Positions 12,515 to 24,503 of a DNA stretch of 64,000 nt are shown piece by piece. Source of the stretch: Pseudocercospora fijiensis CIRAD86 (lineage: Eukaryota > Ascomycota > Dothideomycetes > Mycosphaerellales > Mycosphaerellaceae); assembly GCF_000340215.1 (NCBI RefSeq), contig NW_006921538.1, forward strand, positions 2,888,045 through 2,952,044. Direction: 5' to 3'. Under the pieces are notes generated by a model. It saw nothing but the letters and a program-made list of their open reading frames with translations. It had not been told where the DNA came from and ran no database searches. Position numbers and translations under genes: made by a program. The first letter of the stretch is position 1; each line of letters begins with the position of its first letter.

Positions 12515-14172
12515 TAGTATTCGATCCACCCTTTAAGGGTAGCAGCTAGATAGTCCTTATTTCAAGCTTTTAGCGGTATAGCTACGAAAACTATCGATTT
12601 AACTATATTACGCCCGAAGAACGGGACCTATACGTACTATTCTATCGAAACAACCGTACCAATTATTAAGCAAGGCCTTCTATACGGCCTATTATACTAA
12701 GTTAAGCATACTAGACCGATACCTACTAATTCCGCTATATCCGTATCTTAGGGGCTAATAATATATTATTAGTGTCGCCCCTTATAATAGCCGGTTTATT
12801 ACGAAGCAACAACCGCGGCGCCGCTAGTAGCGCTAGCAATAATAACGCCGGCAGTGCTCCTAGCAGTGCTAGCAATAATAACACTAGTAGCACAGTGCCT
12901 ACTAAAGCACCTACTAAAGTGCCTCCTGCCGAAGAGCCTGCTACTAAGCCTTCCGAAGAACCTATAGTTCTAGGCGATAATCTAGAATTGCCTGTTAACG
13001 ACATTCTTAACAATATTGTTAATCGACGATATAGCTAACTAGCCTTTAGCCCCTAGCTAGTAGCGAGACTCTAAGAAGCTACCTAGAATAGGCTCGCTGC
13101 TCTACGCTAAGAACAATAGCTAAAGGAGAACCTCCTCGAAATTCGCCGCCTATAGGAATCCCTAGCAACTAATACTAAGCTAATAGTAGGGCCTTCCTTA
13201 CCCTCTGTTTTAGTCTAAAAGAAGGATGCTAAACTTAAGGATTGTACCGTATTTAATAGCTCTAGCCGGAAGCAATACAACGATTACATTCGTAACTGCG
13301 AGCTCAACTAACGCAATGTACTAAGAGCGTTACTAGACGACTACTCGTTAGTCGTCTATGCTATATAGTACATTAATAGCGACCTAAAACGCACCTAGGA
13401 TAACTATTTTGACTCCCTTAATAATTAGACCGCTGTTTAGTAGTAAGACTATAAGACTATTATACTAAACACCCTTAGTAACCCTATATTGCGCTAGTAG
13501 TACGCCTAAGACTAATACCTACGTACTAAACAAAAGGCCGACTAAACCTCTCGATCCTTCGAGGCCTATCTAAAGACCCTTAAGGACGATTTGCTACCTA
13601 AAACCGACTCTATCTAGATATCTAAGATACGACCCAAACTGAGATAGGAACTAGTCCTTGAATTAGACCGCCGTCGTGTGTTCGAATAGACTAATCTAAC
13701 GCGCATTTAATTTATAGTCGAAGTAGAAATAGCCGAACGGGCTGTTTAGCTCTAATAGCGACTAGAATCGAGGATCCGACTAGCTAGTACTAACCGCGGC
13801 AACCGTAGTGCCCGCGGAGGAAGCTAAGGTTCTACCTAAAACAACAGTACTAACAATAGGAACAGTAACGACCGTAGAAGAGGCCGTAGCCGACGGCTAT
13901 ATAGAGGAGGCCGTAATAGGGGCCGTAGAAGGGGCTCGTATCCCTATAATACTAATCGATTAACTAATAATAGCAGTAATAGTAGCTATAGCAATGTTCT
14001 AACCGGATTGAAGTGCTTTAATTGTAATAGCACTAGCTATCTACTAGGCTAATGCGACAAACCTAAGGACTAGGCCCGAATCGACCGTACTACCGCTAAG
14101 CACCGAAAACACCTTTTAGTAGCTAACGCTACCCCTATAGGCTAACCTTCTTATTAGTCGAAAAAAGAATGA
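12514..14172 (+). pseudogene. gag of A3
   Basis: 553-codon frame running without frameshift from the LTR/primer-site junction to a genuine TGA at 14170-14172. The first codon, ATA at 12514-12516, is the last LTR base plus the first two primer-site bases. It would have been ATG before RIP, giving an ATG G context. Asn/Ser-rich segment with Pro-Thr-Lys repeats (about 12800-12960), capsid-like helices, basic Arg/Gly segment (about 13790-13940), and a CX2C zinc knuckle (about 14015-14060) with its His changed to Tyr. No other in-frame ATG is visible upstream, but the start assignment is inference. Confidence 0.78.
12515..12525 (+). promoter_or_regulatory. Primer binding site of A3, self-priming type
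   Basis: TAGTATTCGAT abuts the LTR. It pairs over exactly 11 nt with 12455-12465 and mismatches at the twelfth. Confidence 0.68.
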
Positions 14173-17100
14173 GCGCCGCACTAACTATTAGCCTTATACG
14201 GCGTAAGACTATCGATATTATGCTAGCTATAATACGCTCCTACCTTATATAGGATACGAAGGGCACTAACTATTAAACTAAGGTTATGCTAGATCTAGGG
14301 AATTTAGTTAGTGCCCTTATTAGCTATCGCCTAGCTAAGTAATTAGACCTTCGACAACTACCTAGGACTAACCTGCCAACCCTTGCTTAGTTTAATAACG
14401 CTCGGCACTTAACCTATAGAGCCTACTATATTCCTATAGTTCTAAAGGACGACCTCGGCAATAAGCGTTTGTTAGACTTCACTGCCTATATAGTAGACAT
14501 AGACAGCCTTCTATCTAATATTGTTATCGGCAACCCTATCCTTAAGCACTATGCTATAGTTATAGACCTAGGCAGTTAATAGTAGCGATTTAGAATCGCT
14601 AGGAGAGAGGACATTAAACACATTAATATTAGCGAGTGTCCTAACGATATTAGGGTCCTGTTTCTTAGCAACCTAATACTAGCCTCTGCCTTAGCCGACC
14701 TAATAGTCGACCTATTAGGCGACGATAATAAGCCTGTGCCCCCTAATAGCATAGACCCTAATTAGCTTGCTCGCATACCGCAGCCTATTCGAGAGACCTA
14801 TATTAATGTATTCAAACACTACCTAGTATCGACATTGCCTATGCTTAAGGAAACGGATTATAAGATTAACATTATAGAGGGCAAAGAGGTCCCTTTTAGT
14901 CCCCTCTACAACCTTAGTAAACGAGAACTTACTGTATTGCGTAAGTACCTAGATAAGAACCTAGCTAATAGTCGAATTTAGTATAGCAACAGCCCTGCTA
15001 GTGCACCAATCCTATTTATTCTAAAGAAGGATAGTAGCCTACGCCTATGTGTTAATTACCGTAGGCTTAATGCTGTTACTATTAAAGACCGCTATCTACT
15101 CCCTCTTATTAATAAGACCCTCGATCGCCTTTCTAGGGCCCACTTCTATACTATACTAGACATTAAGGATGCGTACTATCGTATCTGCATTCGTAAGGGC
15201 GACGAATAGAAGATAGCCTTCCGCACTCGTTATAGCTATTTTAAGTATTTAGTTATACTATTTAGGCTAGCTAATGCCCCTACGACCTTCTAGTCCTATA
15301 TTAATCGGGCCCTTTTAGGCCTATTAGACTACCTCTATATAGTTTACCTAGATAAAATCCTAGTTTACATACACTCCCCTAACATTACGGAGTACTAGGC
15401 TATAGTCTACAAGGTGCTCGATCGCCTATAAGCCTATAGCTTGTATTGCAAGCCTTCTAAATGCACCTTTGCTACTAAAGAGGTATTATTCCTCGGCTTC
15501 CTTATATTAACTAAGGGTGTTAAGGCTAATCCTAATCGGATTAAAACCATTACTAAATGGCCTGTTCCTACGTTAATTAAGGAGCTATAGTCGTTCCTCG
15601 GCTTCGCTAATTTCTATCGTCGCTTTATTAAGGGCTATTCACGGCATGTAATGCCCCTAACTGAGCTTACTAAAACCAAGGCTAACCTAACTAGAGAGTT
15701 CAAATAGACTAACAGAGTATAAGCCGCTTTTAACGGTTCAAAGAAGCGATTTACTAAAGTCCCCTTATTATACTACTTTGTACTAAGCAAACCAATTCGC
15801 ATTAAGACTAACGCTTTACAGTTTGCTATATTAGCTATTATGTTATAACAATCGGATAAGGACCGTTACTAGTACCCGATTGCCTTCTTCTCGAGAAAGA
15901 TAATTAACGCTAAGCGTCGCTACGAGACTTACGAGCAAGAGCTCCTAGCTATTATCGAGGCCTTTAAGCACTAGAGGCACTACCTCGATAGGGCTTAATA
16001 TACAATATAGGTCTATACGGACTATAACAACCTCCGTAGCATTACTAAGGTTACTAGGGTTATAGGTCGATAGGCAAGATAGGCCGTCTACCTCGCCGGG
16101 TTTGATTTTAATATATTATACCGGCTAGGCGTAAGTAACCCTACCGATAGCCTATCGAGGCGACCTAATTACGATAGCGAAACCTAACATATCAATTCTT
16201 TGTTTCTAACCCTATAGTATAAGATTGCTATAGCCCGTATTATTAATAAGTACGCGTAGGATAAACGGCTTACCGGACTCCGCGACGGCTTGAAGTATAT
16301 TAATGCTCTTGCTATATTAATAGTGCGTATTAAGGCAAGGGCTAAGGACACAGATAGGAGAAGTTATAATAACTCCCTAGTCGATATCGCTATATATAGT
16401 AATAGCGATTAAAGCACTAATGCAGTTAATCCGGCTACTAGTGCTATTAGATATATATAATACGTACCTCGTTTAATAGCGAGGGTGCTATTAAATGACC
16501 TTGCAAATAGGGATAGTTAATCGTTTATAGATAAGCTATTACATGCTTAGTAGAGGGACGCCTTTGCTACTAAACGTATCGACAAGCTTATAAGTAGGCG
16601 AAAGACTCGATCTAGTAAGAGTAACAACTAGTCGATCGACGATAAGGGTTACTTAAAGTTTAAGGGCAGATACTATATCCCCGCTAAACAATCGATTAGG
16701 CAAGAACTTTTAAAGAGGCACTATAATAGTAAGCTCGCTAGTTACTATAGTATAGAGAGGTCGCACGAGCTCCTATCGCGTATATACTACTAGCTAAATA
16801 GTAAGCGGCATATAAAGGAATATATGCAGACCTATATAGTTTGCTAGCGAGTTAAAGCACCTAAGCACTTACTATTCGGCAAGTTGTCTTTACTTCCTGT
16901 TCTAAAGAAACCATTTGCAGAGCTTATAATAGACTTTATTATAGGCCTTCCGCCTACTAAGCGTAGGGGCAGCAAGGACATCTTTAATACTATCCTTGTT
17001 GTAGTAGATCGATTTACTAAGGGGGCTCGTTATATCCCTGCTCGGAAGGATTAGACTACTATTAATATAGCTAAAGCCCTATAGAACAACATCTTCTATA

Positions 17101-18068
17101 GCTATTAGGGAACCCCTAAAGGGATAGTCTCCGATAGAGGCTCGACATTTATATCTTACTATTAGAGTGAGATATGCCTATAGCTAAGACTCAAGTATCG
17201 CCTATCTATAGCGTTCTATCTATAAACAGATAGCTAGACCGAGAGGCAGAATGCTACGCTGTAGTAGTACTTACGAAGCTATATTAATAAGGACCCCGAC
17301 AGATAGGTCGACCTCCTATAACTAGCTAAATTCGTATATAACAACAGTGTCTACTTATTAACTAAGGTTTTACTATACATAGCTATAATAGGCTAGAACG
17401 CTGCCTTACTATAAGATCTATTCTCCTCGCTCGAGGCCGAGCGTAAGGAAAGGGAAGCGCGTTAAGCCCCTAAAACACTAGCGGCTATCGAGAGGGTTTA
17501 AAAGATGCGAGAGATTCACGCTAAGATAGCTAACAAACTAGCAAAGGCCTAGGCCTATTAGAAGGCCTACTATAATAAACACTATACGCTAATAACCTTC
17601 AAGCAAGGCGATATAGTTATGCTAAGCACTAAGAACCTCCGTATCCGCAAACACCTGTTACCTAATAGTAAAACAAGGCCCAAGCTTACACTAAGATATA
17701 TTAGCCTATTCCGAATCCGAGAACCGAAGGGCAATAGCTAGGCCTATTAGTTATAGCTCCTACTATACTACACTATCTATAACACCTTCTATATCTCCCT
17801 CCTTAAACTATACTACTACCGCGGAGGCCCTAAAGAAGCCCCTACTAAACATAAAGAGATACTAGCCGACGGTAAAGAGCTGTAGTCTATAGAACGTATC
17901 CTAAAGCATCGGACTAGACAAGGCAAGAAGGAGTACCTCCTAAGATAGCAAGGCTATTTACCTAAATAGGACTCGTAGGAGGCTAAAGATTCCTTTAAGG
18001 ATATAGCTAAGTTGTTAGATAAGTATTAGACTAGCGTAAAAAACAAGAAGAAGGCTAAGGGCCTATAA
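14169..18068 (+). pseudogene. pol of A3
   Basis: 1300 codons in one frame. Starts with an intact ATG at 14169 that overlaps the gag TGA as ATGA, so it was probably translated by termination-reinitiation, though a -1 frameshift on the adjacent A run is possible. Domains as in A1: protease, RT from about 14841, RNase H, integrase, chromodomain (about 17880-17985). Oddity: the RT box reads YLDK (15348-15359 region) instead of YLDD. GAT to AAA is not a RIP change, so this copy may have been defective before RIP. Confidence 0.88.
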
Positions 18069-18081
18069 TGTCGCCTAGGAA

Positions 18082-18106
18082 TAATGCTACCCCCGGGGTA
18101 CTATTA
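18082..18106. repeat. 25-bp palindrome, A3 pol end
   Basis: Arms TAATGCTACCCC and GGGGTACTATTA around C, 13 bp after the pol stop. Confidence 0.85.
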
Positions 18107-19312
18107 GCTAACTAATCGGAAGCCGATAGACTAGGACAATAAGACTATACTACTACGGTAGACGCGCACCGAGTGCTAACAAACGCGCTATAACGCGTTA
18201 ACTACTCGCTGCTCTTTTAGGAAACTACCTCTTTATTAGTATACCCTATAAGACCCTTCTCTTAGCGCCCCCTTATTCTATCGAAAATCTCGAGGCCTAG
18301 GCGGTTAGCGGGGATAGCGCGCGCGGATAGTAATAATAATAATAACGACGGCGCGGCCGGCGCGGCTATATTAGTAACGGTGTTTGCAGAGTAAGTTGCT
18401 GTTTAAGAAAGGAAGGATATAGCTATGTTAGTAACGGTATTGCCGATTTGTTATTAGTTAAAGAAGGAAATTAGAAGAAGGTAAAGTCGGCGCTAAGACA
18501 ACTAGCGCCGCTATTGCTAACCTTACCTACTATTGTTACTGCATCTACTAAGATAACCTTACCTGCACTACGAGCCTAAAGCACCGCACTAACTAAGTCA
18601 AAAGATTAAGCCTATTAAAGGTTTGATTAAAACTTTAACTAAGTTAAAAGATTAAGCGACTAATAGACTAACTAAGGGCAAAAACTATAGAGCTAAGCTA
18701 GCCGGGGTCGATCTTGCGGACAATAGGTTACTCCTCGATCTTTCCGACCCTTTAAGCGAGGCGAACCTTAACTATTACACTTATAATAGCCTTTACCTAT
18801 AGAAACTAGAAGAACTAAGTTTTTTAAAAAGATATAATTAGTTAATACTTAAAGGCTACTAAACCTAACTAATTAGGGCTAGTGAAACTACGATAGTAAA
18901 TAATAGTCCTCGTAATAATAAGAACAATAACCCTCGGAAGCGGACAAACCCTCGGAAGCGGACATTGCTAGGTCTTTTAAGAGTAGACGCAAAGAACTCG
19001 GTACGACATTACTTAGAACGGAGGCAGGGCTGTAATACCTCGTACGTCTACCTATTGCAGTAGGGAAGACGCGCTCGTATTGTAATTAGTCGAAGGCCCT
19101 CAATTCTTATAGATATATATTACTTTATAGGTTGTTATATATAGGAATAGCGCAGTTAGAGTTGGACATTGTATCGGAAGGTAAGGTTTAATATAGTTAC
19201 ATAATTAGGTAGTTAAGTGTTCAATTTAGCGCGGGCTAAGCAGCTTATTAGACTTGCTAAGTTAGCGGCAATAGAGGTCGTAGAACATAGACAGGCTACG
19301 AGGGCGCGGCCT
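18107..19312 (+). other. 3' noncoding region of A3
   Basis: No frame. Contains the two-unit direct repeat (about 18360-18475) and a short ATA/ATAA triplet run near 18330. Confidence 0.6.
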
Positions 19313-19327
19313 TTAGAAGGGAAGCGT
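19313..19327 (+). promoter_or_regulatory. Polypurine tract of A3
   Basis: TTTAGAAGGGAAGCG directly before the 3' LTR. Confidence 0.7.
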
Positions 19328-19328
19328 A

Positions 19329-19525
19329 TATTAGGGCTAAAGAGGCTACATGTAATTGGCATGTGACTAGGCTAAGTGAAGCTAGGGTCTTAGTGCCTTA
19401 GGCAGGGCTTAGCGCTTAGTAATAGGCCAACTTGCCTGCCTTCCTCCCTCTCCTCCTAGCTCCTTATCGAATACTACCTGTACCTACTACTACCCTATCT
19501 ACCTACGAACATAACCCTTCTTACA
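19329..19525 (+). repeat. 3' LTR of A3 (197 bp)
   Basis: Ends in an unmutated TTACA, which fixes the family's 3' terminus. Followed by GCTCT. Confidence 0.93.
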
Positions 19526-19530
19526 GCTCT

Positions 19531-19779
19531 ATAGGTTAAGTACCGAGCGTTATTAAACTAAGTAAGGGTTAGTAGGTTAGCCCTATTTAATTGTCGAAGG
19601 TTTAATTGCTTAGCTAGGCGATAGCTAATAAGGGCGCTAACTGAATTTCCTAGATCTAGCGTAACCTTAGTTTTATAAGTAGTGCTATAGATGTCCTATA
19701 CGAGATAGGTGCGTATAATAGCTAGCACAATATCGATAGTCTTACGCCGCATAAGGCTAATAGTTAGTACGGCGCTTAT
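19531..19779 (-). pseudogene. Start of A2 pol
   Basis: Continuation of the A2 pol frame across A3: the protease N-terminal part up to an ATA (former ATG) at 19777-19779 overlapping the gag stop at 19776-19778. Confidence 0.75.
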
Positions 19780-20850
19780 TCTTTTTTCGAAGGTTAGCCT
19801 ATAGGGGTAGCGTTAGCTACTAAGAGGTGCTTTCGGTGCTTAGCGGTAGTACGGTCGATTTAGGCCTAATCCCTAGGTTTGTCGCATTAGCCTAGTAGAT
19901 AGCTAGTACTATTATAATTAAAGCACTTTAGCCCGGTTAGGAGATTGCTATAGCTATTATAACTATTATTGTTAGTCGAGCGGTTAGTATTATAGAGATA
20001 CGAGCCCCTTCTACGGCCTCTATTACGGCCTCCTCTATATAGCCGCCGGCTACGGCCTCTTCTACGGTCGTTATTACTATTCCTATTGTTAGTATTATTA
20101 TTCTAGTAGGAACCTTAGTTTCCTCTACGGCTACGGTTAGTAGTTAGGCGTATCTTAGATTCTAACCGTTGCTAAAGCTATACTATACGCTCTATAGTTT
20201 CGACTTTAACTATAAATTGAATACGTATAAGGTTAGCTTGTTTAAATATACAGCGGCGGTCTAATTTAAGGATAAGCTCCTATCTAAGCTTTAGGCGTAT
20301 TTCCGAGATCTATATAGAATTAGTCTTAGCTAGAAGGTCGTCTTCGAGGGTCTTTAAATAGGCCTTAAATAAGCGAGCCGATTAATCAGTCTTTTATTTA
20401 GCTCGAAGGTACTAGTCCTAAGCGTGTTATTGCCTTAGTATAGGGTTTCTAAGGGTGTCTAGTATAATAGTTTTGTAGGTTTGCTACTAAATAGCGGTCT
20501 AGTTATTAAGGGAGTTAAAATAGTTATCCTAGGTACGTTTTAGGTCCCTATTAATATACTATATAGCATAGACGACTAATAAATAGTCGTCTAGAACAGC
20601 CCTTAGTACGTTTTACTAATTAAGCTTATAGTTACGAATGTAGTCGTTATATTGCTTTCGACTAGAGCTATTAAACACAGTGCAGTCCTTAAGTTTAGCA
20701 TCCTTCTTTTAGACTAGGACTAATAGTGAGGAAGGCCCTACTATCGGCTTAGTATTAGTTGTTAGGGCCTCCTATAGGCGGCGAATCTCGTGGAGATTAT
20801 CCTTTAGCTATTGTTCTTAGCGTAGAGTAGTAACTTAAAGCCTATTCTAG
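19776..20850 (-). pseudogene. gag of A2, 5' truncated
   Basis: C-terminal two thirds of gag, including the zinc knuckle and basic region, on the minus strand. It stops abruptly at a CTAG (20847-20850) where B1 begins. A3 shows the original sequence continuing through that point, so the loss is due to the B1 insertion and a later deletion. Confidence 0.75.
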
Positions 20851-21130
20851 TAAAGGACGGAAACTAATACTACTACTACTACTAGCAGTAATAGTATAGG
20901 CAACCGAGGGTAATATAACCTATAACAATATAGGCAGCTATATTTAGCATAATAGGATAACAAGACCGTTACTTAGGCTAATAACTAGAGCCCTATAGTA
21001 TAGGCATTGTAGAAGTGTAATATAAACAATATGCTATACGAGGTTAGTACTCTATCTACTATATAGAAGGAGGCCTCTTATATAGGCTTAAAACTTAGCC
21101 TATATATATAGGGCCGGTTACTAGCTAATA
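20851..21130 (-). repeat. 3' LTR of B1 (280 bp)
   Basis: Reverse complement of the two B2 LTRs, same length, with TA at both ends (presumably TG...CA before RIP). Confidence 0.9.
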
Positions 21131-21145
21131 TCCCTCCCTTTCTTC
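21131..21145 (-). promoter_or_regulatory. Polypurine tract of B1
   Basis: Complement of GAAGAAAGGGAGGGA directly inside the LTR, identical to B2. Confidence 0.72.
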
Positions 21146-21244
21146 GTATCTAACTAGATACGCTTTATATTGCGCGCTAAAAACAAATAAAATGTTATAC
21201 AGTTGCCTTAGGTATCTTAGCTAAGGCTATCTTTAGAAACTCCG

Positions 21245-21269
21245 CAATAATACCCCCGGGGTAGTATTG
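21245..21269. repeat. 25-bp palindrome after B1 ORF3
   Basis: Arms CAATAATACCCC and GGGGTAGTATTG around C. The outer C and G are unmutated here. It lies 53 bp beyond the ORF3 stop. Confidence 0.87.
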
Positions 21270-21322
21270 TTCCTAGATTCTATTAATATGCAAAAACAAC
21301 TTCCTAAGCAAACAATCTACAC

Positions 21323-24058
21323 TTACTATTGCTTTAATACGCCGTAATCCTTACTAGTAATAACCTTATTAGCTAGGCGGTTCTCCTAAACTCTTCCGCA
21401 GGTGTGGAAGCTGTTAGTACCGAAGTACTCGGCCTCGTAGTAAGCTTAATTAACGAGGAGGTTAGTAGCCGTATCCTATATAGCCTTCTCCTACTCGCGT
21501 AGATATTCCTTAAGCTCCTCCTTACTAAACTAGAGGATTTGTTTAACTTCGTTCTAAACAACGTAACTCGACTAAGGAATTCTACCGACTAGGGCATCGG
21601 AAATACAACTAAGGTCTTCGACTAAGATAGCGGTAGGGAAGGCGAATAGTACGAAGGTATTCGAATCTAGAAGGGCGGTTAGATTACGGTATGCCTTAGT
21701 AACCTTAGCGACGGTTAAGTTATCGTAGCCCTTAATCTTAGTGCCGTTAATAACGCGAGAGTAGCCTAAGTCGATTATTATATAGTCGCTCTTAGCCTTT
21801 AGATTACTATATAGAAGGTATAGTATCTAAATAGAGACTTCGTATTCCTTTAGAGGGTTAAGGATCTACTAAGCTACCTCGCCTTCGTTAGGCTAACTAT
21901 CGAATATATAGCCGAGGTCGTCGTTAGTAAGGTGCTTATTAGTAAGCTTACTAATCTTGTTTAGTAGAACTAGGCTACGGCTATTAAGCTTCTTAATCTA
22001 GTTCTCGAAGACCTCTAGTTCGTATATACCCTCGATAATAGTTAAATAGGCGGTCTTATCTTTAGATATAAGAGAAACCTTAATACGCAGATAGCTAGCA
22101 CCCTTACTAGCTACGAGCTTAACTATATCTTATCCGAGACGAGATGTCTCCTTAGTAGGGCAGTTCTTATAACTGCCTTTACCTACCTTAAAGTACTTAG
22201 TAGGCTTAGGGACAGAGATAAGCTCGTATACGTAATTAGGTCGAAGGGCAACGGCTAAGAGCTATAAGGTAGGATGCTAACGGACGATTTAGTTGCTTAC
22301 TCTATAGGTTTAAAGGGCATTACGGCCTTCCTACTTAGACTTAGGCAGCTTGCGTATATACTAAAAGTATATACAAAATTCCTCCTATATTAGGTCGACG
22401 ATAAGAGAAAGGTACGCTCTACGAGGCAATTATATCTAACCGAAGACTCGAGGGAAGATAGTATTACTAGTCTAACGAAAGCGGTCGAAGGAGGTACCTT
22501 AGCCGAGAATACTAGCGACTAACTTGCTCTAACGATTAGTTAGCGTAAGATCGCGAGTAATAGTACTAGTAGGGTTGAATACGTAGAGTCCTAAGGAGGT
22601 CGGGGCGGTAGTAGGACGTCTAGGAAACTAGTTAGTATAACTAGTCTTAAGGGTAGTAAAGGTATCCTAATTAGCAACCTCGCGACTAATCTTTAATAGG
22701 CGGCCGACGAGGATACTCGCCTTAGTACTAGTATAGAGACTATAGACCTTAGCGGCCTTCTTAATATAGTTAGTATATATAGTAAACTGCTCTTTACCTA
22801 GCTTACTAAGGTCGTCGAGCTATTAATAGATAAATAGGGCAGTAGGAGCTTTACCTATAGCGGCCTTAGGAACTATATCGATTTCGGTAATAAGGTACGT
22901 AATAGAGTCGACCCCGTAAGAACTGTAGATGTTCTTAGTTAATAAGATCGGCGAGAGGCCTCTATCTCTACGCTCGCTAAAGGAGCCTTCGGAGGAGATA
23001 TCTTCTAGTAGTATATCTAGCATATTAATATCCGAGTTACTACAGTTAGTGCTAGTACTAGAGGGAGTGCTGTGCTTCTTAGTAGCCTTGCGGAGGGCCT
23101 AGCGAGCGTATAGTACCTTCTTACGCGCTACTTCGGCCTTAGCGCGCTCGTCTTCAACTTCTTAAGGGACCTTACGGTTGCGGGTCGAGCGACGATTTTT
23201 AGCCTATATTTCTCTAGCGAGCGCAAGACTAGTGGCCGTATCGGCCTCTATTTCTAGGCGAAGAGCCTTACGTTTAAGAACATTAACGATAGGAGCCTCT
23301 TAACCTTTAATAATAAAACCTATACTATTAATACGATAGCCCTTCTCTTTTAGTAGATCCTTAGTTATCTATATATCAAGATCGACCTAGATAATTGCAT
23401 CGTAGTACCGCTTCTAGTGGGCTATCGTAAAGTCGTTAAGTATAAAGGACAAGTTAAGTAACTACTTGCCTACCTTCTTACTAGCGGTAGATATACGATA
23501 GATTATAGTACGAGAAAGATACTCGGCGCCTTAGCGACGGACTTTGTACTTATTAACGAACGAAGAGACCTGCTTAGTACGCTCTTATCTACCGTAGGCG
23601 AAGTTAATAAGGCTCTTAGAAAGACTGCTTAGTCCTCCTTAATGTTCGAAGGCCTAATCGAGGGTCTTAAAGCGTAAACGAATCTAGGTACCGGCTATCT
23701 TAAGGCTATAGACGATAGGAAAGGCTTATTAAATATCTATATCGTTAAGAACGTCGCGCTTAAAGATACGCTTACCGATAGACTAACGCAAGTTGTTTAT
23801 ACCGTATGTAACTAAGATAGTAGCCTTCTTAATATTCCTATTAATAACGCATAGTAGGGTACGAGCGTTCTAGATCTTCTCTTAAGGGTCTTTAAGGGCG
23901 GTAACGATCTAGAAGTAGTACTCGAGACTAGTTACAGCAGCTAAGGCGCTATCGGATAAGGCTTCGATCGGGACTAGGGCGGCTAGGCTTAGGTTAATAG
24001 GGGCAGGTAGGTCGCCGCTACTACTAGTGCCTAGCGGATTCGGGGCGCTAGAAGACAT
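21323..24058 (-). pseudogene. ORF3 of B1, unknown protein (912 codons)
   Basis: Long downstream ORF of family B, starting with an intact ATG (24056-24058, MSS...) that RIP destroyed in B2. The frame is shared over its whole length with B2 ORF3, which is what shows it to be coding. It ends at a TAA after a short Gln stretch. Features: Ala/Leu-rich N-terminus, a Lys/Arg- and Glu-rich possible coiled coil about one third in, then the best preserved block (22823-23041, EDISSEGSFSERRD). No Cys-His knuckle, protease, RT, RNase H or integrase motif, and no obvious signal peptide or membrane helix, so a classical Env is unlikely. Function unknown. Confidence 0.75.
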
Positions 24059-24145
24059 CTAGTCGACCGAAGCGGAAGTAGGTTAGAACGAGTTTGCAAA
24101 ACGTGTTCGTTACTTAATAATAATAATTAAAGGGTTTAGATAGAA

Positions 24146-24159
24146 GGGGGGGGGGGGGG
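24146..24159. repeat. G14 homopolymer upstream of B1 ORF3
   Basis: Run of 14 G on the plus strand (C on the coding strand), 88 bp upstream of the ORF3 ATG. The same tract in B2 has 20 bases. Confidence 0.85.
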
Positions 24160-24478
24160 TAGTTAGGCGGTAGCGAGTTAGTTAGTAATCGAGTAGAAGA
24201 AAGAGCTTAGGAAGCTCGCTTTAAATATAGTACGAAGGTAGCGTAGTCCGTATATTCCGGTAAAGCAAACGGATAACGGCTATATATAAAAGTAAAGCTA
24301 TATACGAGACTTCTTTATTATTAGGGTAGGCTAAAGTTTAACAATCGATCTAGCTAATTGCTAGTAGCGCCTACGCGCCTTTATTAACCTTTAGCTATCG
24401 TAGATTCTTGCGCGCTCGAAATGTAACTAGTTAGTTCGAGTCCCTAGTAGAAATCTATAGTAGTAAGGCTAGCGGGAC

Positions 24479-24503
24479 TAATAATACCCCTAGGGTAGTA
24501 TTA
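24479..24503. repeat. 25-bp palindrome upstream of B1 ORF3
   Basis: Arms TAATAATACCCC and AGGGTAGTATTA, about 420 bp upstream of the ORF3 start. Confidence 0.84.

Larger units (their letters stand above)
12318..19525 (+). mobile_element. Full-length chromovirus A3
   Basis: 7208 bp, TG at the 5' end and TTACA at the 3' end, flanked by the 5-bp duplication GCTCT (12313-12317 and 19526-19530). Inserted in A2 pol near the protease/gag side, opposite orientation. It keeps more unmutated signals than A1: the ATGA gag-pol overlap and the CA terminus of its 3' LTR. The second catalytic Asp of RT is gone. Confidence 0.94.
112..20850 (-). mobile_element. Chromovirus A2, oldest family A copy, interrupted by A1, A3 and B1
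   Basis: A Ty3/gypsy element on the minus strand, now in pieces: 112-1352 (3' LTR and 3' noncoding), 8501-12317 (pol), and 19531-20850 (start of pol, then gag). The joins are exact. Removing A1 with one AGTAA copy, or A3 with one GCTCT copy, restores a sequence collinear with intact A4. The 5' LTR and the start of gag are missing beyond 20850, where B1 begins. All surviving frames carry TAG/TAA at Trp/Gln positions. Because three other elements sit inside it, A2 is the oldest insertion in this block. Confidence 0.85.

Noticed and set aside
24146..24159. G run as an assembly gap or artefact
   Set aside because: The equivalent tract exists at the same spacing in B2, so it is a real feature; only its exact length is doubtful.
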